Source of the DNA: Symbiodinium kawagutii
Lineage: Eukaryota > Sar > Dinophyceae > Suessiales > Symbiodiniaceae
Length of the DNA: 64,000 nt
Direction: 5' to 3'
Assembly (NCBI GenBank): GCA_009767595.1
Contig: VSDK01012919.1
Coordinates: 357,608 to 421,607 of the forward strand
Both the position numbers and the translations under genes were made by a program. Below the pieces are notes generated by a model. The model had not been told where the DNA came from and did not search any database. It saw only the letters and a program-made list of their open reading frames with translations. Below, piece by piece: positions 12,601 to 22,586 of the stretch. Position 1 is the first letter of the stretch. Every line of letters starts with the position of its first letter.

Positions 12601-13933
12601 TGCAACACATCTGTGATGCAGTTTTTCACTACGGGATGTTATGACCCCACTTTTATCCTCAAATCAAAGGGATGTTCACCTTCTGTGGGTATGTGGAACG
12701 AAAAATGCTGCCCGTCTTCCACCGACTGGTGTGACCCTTGGCCGGAAAAAATATTAAAAACACCTCATGATGTCACATATCGGAATAAATGTCCGACGGA
12801 GACAGTCCTGGAAGTCCAACTCACCTCAGCTGGGGCAACTCCACTCTGTGGTCACAGTGCTGTTGGCACAAGGTTCTGCACATAATTCGATTCAATTGTA
12901 CCAAAGCAATCCAAAGCATACCCATCACCACCACCACCACCATCATCATCATCACCATCATCATCACCATCATGTCACAGTCTCCACCTATCTTGGTGAC
13001 AGGCCATGAAACCGACTCAGTGATGCCCAGGGGCCGTTGCCATCTTTGTCGACCTCGTTGATCCACTGCACCAACTCATCGTCTGCCGGGCACTGGCCCA
13101 AGCACCGCATGGCAGTGCCCAACTCACTGGTGGAGATGGAACCGCCGCCATCCAGGTCCTTCCAAGGTGCACGTGGTGCACTTCCCAAACCATTCATCAA
13201 GAAATTGATGAAATAGATTGAAATAGATCGAAATAGATTGAAATAGTATATGGAAAGAATCAAGAAACTGATATGTAAAGACAATATGCATATAGAAATT
13301 GATGAAATAGTCAATAAATGTCAATATTACAGATATGTAAAGTGGTAAAGATGATATGTATAACATGGATATTGTAACTTCACAACAAACGGTGTAACAA
13401 TCCATAACAGGATGAAACATACATAACATGTCAACTTCCTGTACTAGCAGCTCATATCATATCTAATAAAGAACAATTGCGTGGGCCCTAGGGCCCTAGG
13501 GATGTGGCTCTCTTTAGTTGGGCCAAGTTGGAGATAGCAGCAGCTGCTCATGTCACAGATTCCCAGCCGCGATGCGGGCGTTAGTTTGCGAGCAAGGTGC
13601 ATAGTCATCAAAGGCCGCTTTGTACCTCAATAGCCAGGATTAAGAAACTTCATTCTGAATAGTGGGTCAGAAAAATTCGGCAATCTGAGAAGCTACATGA
13701 GAAAACACATCTAGAACTTTCAGCACCAGCTTCTTCATGGTTCCTAAAGCACAAATTTTCAAGATGTTCATGATCCTGGCATATCCTGGCAACCAACTTG
13801 CATGCCCTTGATCGACATGTTTCATTTGAAGTTGCCCCTTGAATTTCCTGGCAATTCATCAGCGCAACTGTCTGCCAAGCCCAAATCTGCCGGGAGGCTC
13901 CGAGACTTGTTCTTCAGTGAAATACTCTGCCAT
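9615..13933 (-). CDS. Calmodulin-like EF-hand protein, nine exons
   Basis: Nine minus-strand exons join in phase into a 152-residue calmodulin-like Ca2+ sensor (calmodulin is 149): 13899-13933, 13601-13625, 13035-13158, 12808-12824, 12387-12443, 12086-12136, 11526-11576, 10069-10122, 9615-9659. The start [20 protein letters not shown] matches the calmodulin N-terminus. EF1 has loop [14 protein letters not shown]2 DKDGNGELDFQE and EF3 [14 protein letters not shown]4 is degenerate ([12 protein letters not shown], lacking Asp1 and Glu12) and probably does not bind Ca2+. The end is FGFLKKN then TGA. Introns run 210-1403 nt. Donors in order are GC, GC, GC, GA, GC, GA, GT, GA, and every acceptor is AG|G. 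Calmodulin-type spacing is kept across all eight junctions, which fixes them. Divergence from calmodulin suggests a specialised paralogue with unknown target. Confidence 0.9.
10260..11050. repeat. Dyad-rich field AACCC...GGGTT within intron 7
   Basis: Short words such as ACCCAGGGTTT, ACCCGGGATTT, CACGGGTTTG and AAACCAGG recur tens of times in both orientations without a fixed period. Many are imperfect palindromes of the form AACCC-n-GGGTT. The field fills much of the 1403-nt intron 7 of the calmodulin-like gene. Confidence 0.7.
12921..12974. repeat. (CAC/CAT)n microsatellite in intron 3
   Basis: About 54 bp of uninterrupted CAC and CAT triplets on the plus strand, lying inside intron 3 of the calmodulin-like gene. 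Confidence 0.95.
13200..13250. repeat. GAAATAGATT decamer repeat in intron 2
   Basis: Four to five tandem copies of a roughly 10-bp unit GAAATAGATT/C, inside intron 2 of the calmodulin-like gene. Confidence 0.75.
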
Positions 13934-13960
13934 GACCTGCCAAGCAAAATGGCTTGGGAA
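13934..13960 (-). promoter_or_regulatory. Likely trans-splice acceptor, with AGCCATTTTG word
   Basis: Reading the minus strand, a pyrimidine-containing stretch leads to TTGGCAG|GTC immediately before the ATG of the calmodulin-like gene, a suitable site for spliced-leader addition. The upstream bases include AGCCATTTTG, ten bases shared with the dinoflagellate spliced leader (known to contain GTAGCCATTTTGGCTCAAG). Divergence after ten bases means it may be a worn relic or chance. Confidence 0.4.
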
Positions 13961-14143
13961 AGAGCAATGGTCACCGAAAAGGCTTAGCTGCTCAGCAACT
14001 GCGGGATGTTCATCTGTCACGACCTGGAAATGCTTTGGGTGGTTTTGGTAAATAATGCTTTCATGACACGCGGCTCCCATACAGTTTGCAACTGCAAGAT
14101 TCCCACTCAATCATATTGAATCAGATATATATTGGTATCTATC

Positions 14144-14310
14144 CTTGTGGGTGCTTCGCTTTGCTGCATCCGGACGCCAACCATCAAACCCTCCTTGCGG
14201 GCCTGATCCAACAGCTCTAAGTGTGAGCTCAGGGGGTGGAAAGCATGGCAGCGCTTTGAGCCATGCTGGGCATCAAGTGGTGAAGACCCAGCGCCCCCCT
14301 CGCCGATTGC
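14144..14310 (-). CDS. Putative orphan exon upstream of the calmodulin-like gene
   Basis: The minus-strand frame reads a Gly/Ser/His-rich stretch followed by HLELLDQARKEGLMVGVRMQ, ending at a possible GA donor (ACAAG|GATAG). Composition is coding-like. The acceptor is unclear, and no family is recognised. It lies about 200 bp upstream of the calmodulin-like start, so it more probably ends a different gene. Confidence 0.35.
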
Positions 14311-14869
14311 ACATGGCAAAATATGATGAAATGGTGCTCCCACTTTCACTGATGAAGGCTAAATCCTAAAGGCAAACATGGTAAACAACAAGGCAATGCA
14401 CAGGTGCAAGCGTGCCACAATGGAGCAAGGTGCCTACTCATGGCAATCGATAGAACCTCGTTGGCCAAGTTTGGGGTCAAACTGCTATGGCACCTATAGC
14501 CTATAAATCCCAACCGCGAGTGTGCAAAAGTTCGTTGAGAAACAAAAAGCCAAGTCTAGACTTAGTTCGCTATCAAAAAATCTGTCGGAAAAACCATGAC
14601 ATATCTTCAACCTTCGGTTAAGCAACTTCCGAAATCTCCCACAATGATGTTTGCCATCCTTTTCTGCTGGTCGTTTCACTCAACTGCTCCCTGTGATTCC
14701 CTGTGCCCCGTCTCTCCTGGTGGTCCTTGCAGAGCCAGCAGACCTGGCGCGAAGCGCGGGACTGTGACCATCAGCGAAAAACACCATCGGGAACTACGGG
14801 AAAAAACAATAGCAGCCGCCAAACCTAGGGGGAAGCATGGGCAACAACAGAGCTTGAGTATTGATGACC

Positions 14870-15840
14870 CCCCCTGTTTTAAATTCAAGTTTCAAACCGA
14901 AGTTTTAAACAGTATTTTGGTAGAAAACATGAGTTTCCACACGCATCCGGGTCTGCATCTGGATCTGGGGGTCGGGGGGAGGGGGAGAAACAAACTACGT
15001 ATGGGAAAAAAGGTTTGTTTCCGGCCCAAAAAACAAACGTTTTGAACTAAGTTTTCCGGAGGAAACAAAACGTTTTTGGTGGGAAAACAATTGTTTCAAA
15101 GCAAAACAAAGGTTTTCAACAGGGGTTTGCAACCAGGGAGAAGAAACAAAGGTTTTGAAACTAAAGTTTCACGGCTCGGAAACTAATGTTGTCGGCCGGG
15201 CCATGGAAAGTTTGTTTGTTTTGGAAAGGCTAGGGGTCAAGCATACATGATTATAGAATGGCAAGAAAAAAGGCAGCAGTCACATGGCAGGAAAGAACAT
15301 GGATAAAACAAACGCTTCTCAAGAGGGAAACAAATGTTTGGAAACTTTAGTTTCTGGATGGAAAGCCTTAGTTTTCCTCCTAGCATTTCCAGGCAGCCAA
15401 AAAACAAACAAGAAACTATTTTGCTAGAAAGGTTTGTTATGTTTGCTTTTGGAAAGAAAACAAACGTTTCCTGAAAAGGTACTGTGGGAACAAACTTTGC
15501 AGCCACTAGTTTCAAACAAAGGTTTGGGGGGAAACAAACAAACAAATCTACCTTGCTTCCAGGGTTTCCAAACCCTGTCCGGCTAAGTTTGTTTTGAGTT
15601 TTGAGTTTTAAGCACATTTTTCTCAAAAGGTTTGTTTTTGGTCGCGAAACTTGAGTTTTGCGCAGAAAACCTTTGTTTTCTTCAAGCAACGTTTGTTTCC
15701 TGCTCGCAGCTGCTTTGCACACAATTGCCAGTTCATGACAAACCTCAGTTATCAGGCCTAAAGCAAACCTATAAAACAAAGGTTTTACCCTGTAAAGCAA
15801 AGCTTTTTTCCAGAAAAAAATGTTTAAACCCCGAAGCTAC
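14870..15840. repeat. AAAC...GTTT dyad-rich field
   Basis: Nearly 1 kb packed with AAACAAA, GGTTTG, AAACTAAGTTTTC and similar words, forming many imperfect short hairpins AAAC-n-GTTT in both orientations, with no constant period. A 187-residue open frame on the minus strand across it is low-complexity (rich in F, L, C, K, P) and is judged non-coding. Confidence 0.75.
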
Positions 15841-18486
15841 CTAGGGGGTCATCACTACTGCAGAGCTTGGGACGAGATTGGTATACCGAAGAGCGGTCAA
15901 ACTCATTGAACCTCCAGTGTGCCGCTTCCCCGTTATATCATCCTTGGTTGATCTTGGTTGCAACATTGGTTCCCTTCATTTGACCGATGCAAATGCCCAC
16001 GTCGCAGTGATGACGCAGCCGAAAAAAGCAGACTGTGACAAAGACGCTAGAATGAATGTGAAGGCTCTATGCGACCAACGCGAATAACTAGCATACATTT
16101 GATAGGTTGTTGAATGTTGTTGGTGCCCAAAGCATGCACATGCAACAATTGCGAACATGGATCTATATATATATTGATTCTCATTATTGTCTGAGGTGGT
16201 ATGTTTCAGGTGCGGATTGTATAAGTTATATAAAAAATGTGACAGCACTACCTAGCCTTGACCAAATCTCTCTTTCAACCGCTGCTGCACTCGATGGCAG
16301 GTCACAAAGATGGTCACTCACATGACACCTGTTGCTATCTTCCCCCCTACGCTGGCCCTCTCTGGCTGCAAATCTTGACCGCCACGTCTCGCCAGTCTTG
16401 CTTTACTTTACCCATCATGGCCCGCCACCGTCACCATCTCCCCTGCACCCGGGTCTGCTGATGCTACGGCCAGTAGTCGCGCTGAGATTTCCAGTGGAAC
16501 GGTTTCCATTGGAGCAGCCTTAGGTAGCTCAGAGTCAGCACCAGTGGGGGCTACCATCCTTGGCAGGTGGTTACTTCATGGCACTTCAAAAAAGCTGTGT
16601 AACCAGTTGGAGCTCTTGGAAGTCTTTCCGTTTTTCTCGGCGGTTAGTTAGAATGTTAGATGCGTTAGATCTCTGGTGAATCAATCAAAGATGTGACCTA
16701 TAAACGTGCCGCATGCACCAAAGCATGCCGGCTATTGGTATATTTGATTCAGCACACGTGTCACGTGAATCACCACCTTGGTCAGTGCGGAGGACATTCA
16801 GAAATCTATGCAACAAAAGTTGAGATCCAAACTGGGATCTAAAAGGGAGTGAAAATGAGTGAAGATGAGTGAAGGAGGTCACCCAACAGAACAAATCTGC
16901 GATCATGCTGGAACCGGCTTCCCCCTCTCAGGAAACTCGCCTGCACCTAAGCGGCATTCAACCATCCGGCTTGTGGGTTGTTACTGAAAGCATTACACGC
17001 ACGCAATACACATCAACCTCGATGTCACAAAAATACATAGTACATCAAAACAACTCAAAACACATCTCTGCTGAGATGCCAAGCTTCCATCCAAACCGTT
17101 CCCCCAAAAATGTGCCGCCAGCGCAGACAAGCCGGTCCTGTTCTAGCAGGGTAGGATTGCTCCACTGGGTTTCCCAGACAACTCTGCAGGGATGGTAACC
17201 TCTTACTCTTTCCAAAGGACATGGGGCATCACCGCCCACGACTTTGCGCAGGCCCGCCGCTGTTCGATGTTTTGTGGTTAAAGTAGCTGGCAGTTGGGGA
17301 ACCGTACCGCCAACTGGTTTGCACATGTATTTTCCCAGCCTGCGGGAAACAGGTCCAACATGGAGGTACTCCTTAATGATGCATGTTTTGCATGTCAAAA
17401 ATTGTCAAAGTAATGAATTTAGATTTGAGGGCGCGTTGATCCATGGACAGCCCAAATACAAGTTCTGGTTGATGTTTGGGATGGTTCATCCTGAATTGTG
17501 CAGTTCGAATGCCCCAAATGCATAGACACCCTGCAACACATCCTTTGCCTAACACTCTTAGCAAAGCTATTCATGCTCCAGACTTACCTGCCATGACCTC
17601 CGACTTTCACAAGTCCCCGAGCTGCTTTTCGGACACAAACAAAATGAAATGAACTGTTGATCCATATTTTGATCTCTTGGTTGATATACAAAGCTTCGAG
17701 CCACAATGTGGCATGATAGACAGTCATGTGGGTCGTGTGATGTACAGTGTCTCCTGTTTGCAATTGAACCACCCCTTGAGATTATGGCACCCAATCAACA
17801 CTCCTAAGTCATAGATCCGACTGGGGCACAACATCCTATTGCCAAGCTGCTTGCAATTGCACATGTAGATTCAGCTGCCAGCCATTTTGATGCTGTGGCG
17901 ATGTCCGCACACGATCGCACGCTACCCGTTTGGGTGTTCAGCAGAGCCCTTCCGCTACCTTAGCACCACACACGGTGGTTTCGGCGCTCAGGGAGGCAGC
18001 CCTGCTTCTGCTCTTGCCATCTTGACCCGTTCTCCTTGGCTGTCGTGGCTGATCGTTTGGACTGGTGCTTCCAGTTCCGAAGTGTCGACCTACGATTCGG
18101 TAAACATCTCCTAACTGATGCACTTACTTATATGAAGCCAAGCAAAGCCCGAACTGATAACAACTCAAATCTATTTTGGCCTGGAGAAGCGCCTTCTCTC
18201 GTGTGGACCATCCGGGACCCTGTATGGGTTTGCTGCCTCACACGACCAAAAACAAAGGGTTGGAAATACTTTACCAGTTTCATGATGCATGATCGCAAAT
18301 TCATGTGGCTAGGTAACCCCCTGGAGGACACTCCAAATACCGTTTAACAGATTTGAACTTCAGAAGGAAAAAACATGTTTTGCTAAGACATGCTCAGACA
18401 AACGCTTAGAGTGACTGCGTTTCAGTCATGGATCCTAGATTGTTCTCTGCAATGATTTGCCTCTATGACATTTGGATGCAGCCAAT
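15841..18486. other. No gene recognised
   Basis: Several short frames, none with convincing composition plus splice sites. Confidence 0.35.
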
Positions 18487-18741
18487 TCACCACTCACTAT
18501 GTTTTATTGAGTGTCTTAGAGGAGGGAGCCCCTTTTCAATCGGAGATGGACATTGTGCCTCTTTCCCACATGCAGCCGGTGGCAGCCAGGTCCCCACATC
18601 CCTGGCCTTGCCTTCTTTCCGTTCATTTCTGTGGGTGACGTTTAGTGCCCCTTGTTTGGGAAATACTGGATCATGATGATAAACGAAAGCTGCGCGATCA
18701 AGAGCAACAACTATAAGAAGTAACATTCTACGCGAAAACAT
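18487..18741 (-). CDS. Hypothetical 84-residue ORF with hydrophobic N-terminus
   Basis: The ATG-started frame begins MFSRRMLLLIVVALDRAAF, a basic then hydrophobic stretch like a short signal or anchor segment, followed by a hydrophilic Lys/Pro-rich tail to a stop. It could be a small secreted peptide, the first exon of a longer gene, or chance. No neighbouring exon was linked to it. Confidence 0.3.
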   Translation of the reverse strand: MFSRRMLLLIVVALDRAAFVYHHDPVFPKQGALNVTHRNERKEGKARDVGTWLPPAACGKEAQCPSPIEKGLPPLRHSIKHSEW

Positions 18742-18911
18742 CTTCTGTAACTGAGCATGTTTTTGATGAGCTGTTGAGACAAACAGGCTTTCCTCGAGAT
18801 CCAGCCATAGTACCCACAGAAATTATCAGAATACTTACTCACCGGGTAAAGGGTCGAACATGATAAGACCCACCATTCTTCTCGGGTAAACAGGAATCAA
18901 GTTAAGTCACT

Positions 18912-19085
18912 TCAGTCGCTCATCACAAGCCCAACTGCCAATTGTCCACCACTCGGTGTAGCGCAGGGCACTTGACCCAAATGTTCGGCCAAGGGTCTCA
19001 GCACGTTCAACTCCCTGCAGTCCTGCCGCATCTTTCGGTTCCTCGCGGGAGCAGAGGGCGTACGCTCGTGTGTGACGGCGCCGTT
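18912..19085 (-). CDS. Ambiguous exon; one frame resembles a sulfatase end
   Basis: Two minus-strand frames are open to stops here and both look protein-like. One contains LGRTFGSSALRYTEWW and ends ACDERLK; the RT...RYTEW pattern recalls the C-terminal RYTEW/RYTVW region of iduronate-2-sulfatase-type enzymes. The other ends GQLAVGLVMSD and has slightly higher GC at third positions. A GCAG|GGAG acceptor suits either. The sulfatase idea is weak. Confidence 0.3.
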   Translation of the reverse strand, partial: NGAVTHERTPSAPARNRKMRQDCRELNVLRPLAEHLGQVPCATPSGGQLAVGLVMSD

Positions 19086-19304
19086 TCTGTGCAAAGCAGC
19101 AGGGGTTGGACCTGGAGCGGTTCTAACATTGCACAACCGATGCTGAAACGCATCTGTCTTCACATTTTGGGACCTGATCATGGTGATGCAACCATCAACC
19201 ACTAACGCTTCAAAGCAGGGCTAACTAAACAGCCTTGGCATTGGCAAACGCAAATGCGTTGGTGCCCATCCCAAGCAAAAAAATACTTCAATGAAATGCA
19301 AGCA

Positions 19305-19500
19305 TTACAGCACTGGTCTCCAACAAAACACAGAAATTGGTGAAAAAACAGCTGAGCCATCTGGAAGCCTCACGGATTGCGGTCCTGTCTCGCTGTCCCA
19401 GCATATCTTTTTGTGATATGCTGAGGCGCCGTCGACGTGGTTCAGTGGACCGCTTGAAACTGGCGAAGTGACCCTGGGGCAGGGGCTGCCGGCCCAGATG
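19305..19500 (-). CDS. Ambiguous coding-like segment
   Basis: GC-rich relative to its flanks and open in two minus-strand frames. One is Arg/Ser-rich; the other contains GPLNHVDGASAYHKKICWDS. I cannot choose between them. It may relate to the exon at 18912-19085, but there is too little room between the two for a full sulfatase middle. Confidence 0.3.
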
Positions 19501-19739
19501 CCGGAAATCCTTAAGAAAACTACTTGCAGCAAAATGGGGCATATCTACTGTCTTAAGAAAACTACTTGCCAAATAAGATATCTATCTTTTATCTCATGTA
19601 TCCGTTTATCTATCTAATTCATTCTAATTGTATCTAATTCCATCTATCTATGGATCGATCGATCAACCAATCGATATATCTATCCAAAAACCATATCCAC
19701 ACACATTGAGTATGAACATGCAGTAAAATACTCACGTGG

Positions 19740-19895
19740 CTGACTGGGTGCGCCAGCCACTCAACCACTCAGCCATGTGGCTGACTGGCTGGGGCCNNNN
19801 NNNNNNNNNNNNNNNNNNNNNNNNNNNNNNNNNNNNNNNNNNNNNNNNNNNNNGACTCAGCCACGAGGCTGAGTGGCTGAGTGGCTGAGCATCTG
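19740..19895. repeat. Inverted TGAGTGGC minisatellite, left copy
   Basis: CAGCCACTCA-type units on the left of the gap and TGAGTGGCTGAGTGGC units on the right form an inverted pair interrupted by 57 N. The same minisatellite occurs at 20766-20846 and 22374-22586. Confidence 0.85.
19797..19853. other. Assembly gap (57 N) inside a palindrome
   Basis: The gap sits at the centre of an inverted minisatellite, where hairpin formation would hinder sequencing or assembly. Confidence 0.99.
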
Positions 19896-20089
19896 AATAA
19901 TTTGGAAACAAATGTTCTCATGGCTTTATTTGAAGCACTAGATGACTATTAGTTCATTAGTAGCAGAGCAATTTTTTGTAGATTTTCATAGCTTTGCTAA
20001 ACACAAGGACCAGTCAGCATTGAGTTATCTCTTTTTTTGCCATCATTGATGGCTAATATTATTCGTCTTTGTTTGATCTTTTTGGTGAG

Positions 20090-20765
20090 CCTGGAAAAAT
20101 TGTCGGGTTTAGACCCCTAAGTTAAATTAGGTGTCATGGGTTCATATGACTGGCGCCATTTTGGAGCTTATGTTGGCTTAAAAGTTAGCTGTATCAGATT
20201 TAGCTGGCGCTTTGTCTTCTTGAGGTTCCATAAAAGTGGCCTAGAAAGTATCATGGAGCTCTATGTAGGGCGATGTCTAGCGTGATATCCGATTATATTG
20301 GGCCAAATTGAAGTTTTTGTTATATTTTAAAAGCAGGTCTATCTGATATAGCTGGTTTTTTGCTCTCTCTCTCTCTGTTCCCAAACGTGGTCTAGAAAGC
20401 ATCATGGAACTATATTTTGGGTGACGTGGAGCCTGTTATAAGACTGCGTTGGGCATGTCTGAATTTTTTCTTGTTTTGAAAACTAGATCTATCCAATAGT
20501 GCTGGTTTTTTGCCCTCTTGTTGTTCATTACTAGTGGCCAGAAAACATTGGGGAGTTCTATGTGCGGCCACCTGGAACCTGTTACAAGGCTATGTTAAGG
20601 TGGTTTGAAGCCTATGTTTTATTTAAAAACCAAGTCTATCTGATATAGCGGGTTTTTTGTTTTCTTTCGGTTCCCCAAAGTGGCCAAACAGTATCGTGGA
20701 ACTCTACATGTAGAACAATCTGGGGCCTGTGACCAGGCTATGTTGGGCAAATTTGAAGTTTATGT
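20090..20765. repeat. Satellite block 1: four diverged ~148-bp units
   Basis: A leader GGGTTCATATGACTGGCGCC is followed by units anchored on GGAGCTCTATGTAG-like words near 20256, 20407, 20553 and 20699 (spacing 146-151). They share TATCTGATATAGCTGG and TTTGGGCCA-like words with block 2 but are much more diverged. Confidence 0.85.
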
Positions 20766-20846
20766 CACTCAGCCACTCAGCCACTCAGACACTCAGCCAC
20801 TCGTCTGAGTGAGTGGCTGGGGGGGCGTGTGGCTGAGTGGCTGAGT
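20766..20846. repeat. Inverted TGAGTGGC minisatellite, middle copy
   Basis: CACTCAGC units run into TGAGTGGCTG units about 35 bp further on, separating satellite blocks 1 and 2. Confidence 0.85.
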
Positions 20847-22330
20847 TGCCTTTTGGGTTCACATGGCTGGCGCCATTTGGGGTTTATGTTGTATATTTCA
20901 AAGCCAGCTCTATCTGATATAGCTGGTGTTTGGTCTTCTTGAGGTCTCGTAACAAAAGCTTGTTAGGTATCACGGAGGTCCACGTAGAGCAAAGTCTAGC
21001 GTGTTAGCTGACTACTTTGGGCCAGTTTGTTGTTTATGTTGTATTTCAAAGCCAGCTCTATCTGATATAGCTGGTGTTTGGTCTTCTTAAGGTCTCGTAA
21101 AAGTAGTTTGCTAGGTAATTATCACGGAGCTCTACGTAGAGCAAAGTCTAGCGCGTTAGCAGACTACTTTGGGCCAGTTTGATGTTTATGTTGTATCTGA
21201 TAGCCAGTTCTATCTGATATAGCTGGTGTTTTGTCTTCTTAAGGTCTGGTAAAAGTAGTTTGCTAGGCATCACGGAGCTCTACGTACAGCAAAGTCTAGC
21301 GTGTTAGCAGACTACTTTGGGCCAGTTTGATGTTTATGTTGTATTTCAAAGCCAGCTCTATCTGATATAGCTGGTGTTTTGTCTTCTTAAGGTCTCGTAA
21401 AAGTAGTTTGCTAGGTAATTATCACGGAGCTCTACGTACAGCAAAGTCTAGCGTGCTAGCAGACTACTTTGGGCCAGTTTGTTGTTTATGTTGTATTTCA
21501 AAGCCAGTTCTATCTGATATAGCTGGTGTTTTGTCTTCTTAAGGTCTCGTAAAAGTAGTTTGCTAGGTATCACGGAGCTCTACGTAGAGCAAAGTCTAGC
21601 GTGTTAGCAGACTACTTTGGGCCAGTTTGTTGTTTATGTTGTATTTCAAAGCCAGCTCTATCTGATATAGCTGGTGTTTTGTCTTCTTAAGGTCTCGTAA
21701 AAGTAGTTTGCTAGGTATCACGGAGCTCTACGTAGAGCAAAGTCTAGCGTGTTAGCAGACTACTTTGGGCCACTTTGATGTTTATGTTGTATCTGAAAGC
21801 CAGTTCTATCTGATGTAGCTGGTGTTTTGTTTTCTTAACGTCTCGTAAAAGTAGTTTGCTAGGTATCACGGAGCTCTACGTAGAGCAAAGTCTAGCGTGT
21901 TAGCAGACTACTTTGGGCCACTTTGATGTTTATGTTGTATCTGAAAGCCAGTTCTATCTGATGTAGCTGGTGTTTTGTTTTCTTAACGTCTCGTAAAAGT
22001 AGTTTGCTAGGTATCACGGAGCTCTACGTAGAGCAAAGTCTAGCGTGTTAGCAGACTACTTTGGGCCACTTTGATGTTTATGTTGTATCTGAAAGCCAGT
22101 TCTATCTGATGTAGCTGGTGTTTTGTTTTCTTAACGTCTCGTAAAAGTAGTTTGCTAGGTATCACGGAGCTCTACGTAGAGCAAAGTCTAGCGTGTTAGC
22201 AGACTACTTTGGGCCACTTTGATGTTTATGTTGTATCTGAAAGCCAGTTCTATCTGATGTAGCTGGTGTTTTGTTTTCTTAACGTCTCGTAAAAGTAGTT
22301 TGCTAGGTATCACGGAACTCTACGTAGGAG
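20847..22330. repeat. Satellite block 2: ten tandem 148-bp units
   Basis: After a leader GGGTTCACATGGCTGGCGCC, the anchor GAGCTCTACG recurs at about 20975, 21127, 21275, 21427, 21575, 21723, 21871, 22019, 22167 and 22315. The period is exactly 148 except where a 4-bp insertion gives 152. The last five units are almost identical. Each unit carries the perfect 14-bp palindrome GCTCTACGTAGAGC (or a near copy) and the dyad CCAGCTCTAT...ATATAGCTGG. Confidence 0.97.
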
Positions 22331-22373
22331 CAAAGTAACCCAGATTCTTAGACACATTGACTCTCAAAAACTG

Positions 22374-22586
22374 GTCAGCCACTCAGCCACTCAGCCACTC
22401 ACTCAGCCACTCAGCCACTCAGCCACTCAGCCACGTGGCTGAGTGGCTGAGTGGCTGAGTGGCTGAGTGAGTGGCTGAGTGGCTGAGTGGCTGAGTGGCT
22501 GAGTGAGTGGCTGAGTGGCTGAGTGGCTGAGTGGCTGATGCAGCCAGTCAGCCACGTGGCTGAGTGGCTGAGTGGCTGACCTCAAA
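22374..22586. repeat. Long inverted TGAGTGGC minisatellite, right copy
   Basis: About 60 bp of CAGCCACT units turn at AGCCACGTGGCT into about 90 bp of TGAGTGGC units, followed by a second turn near 22550. It could form a very stable cruciform. Confidence 0.95.

Noticed and set aside
12820..12875. Alternative EF2 micro-exon (RVELPQL) in intron 3
   Set aside because: The phase does not match either neighbouring exon; the 17-nt exon at 12808-12824 (ELDFQ) fits phase and EF-hand spacing exactly.
15237..15800. 187-residue open frame on the minus strand
   Set aside because: It lies entirely in the AAAC/GTTT dyad field; the translation is low-complexity F/L/C/K/P and follows the repeat words.
17880..17889. 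Spliced-leader word AGCCATTTTG on the plus strand
   Set aside because: No gene follows on the plus strand and the match stops after ten bases; taken as chance.
20847..22330. CRISPR-like array
   Set aside because: Units are contiguous 148-bp satellites with no short-repeat/unique-spacer pattern, in a eukaryotic context.
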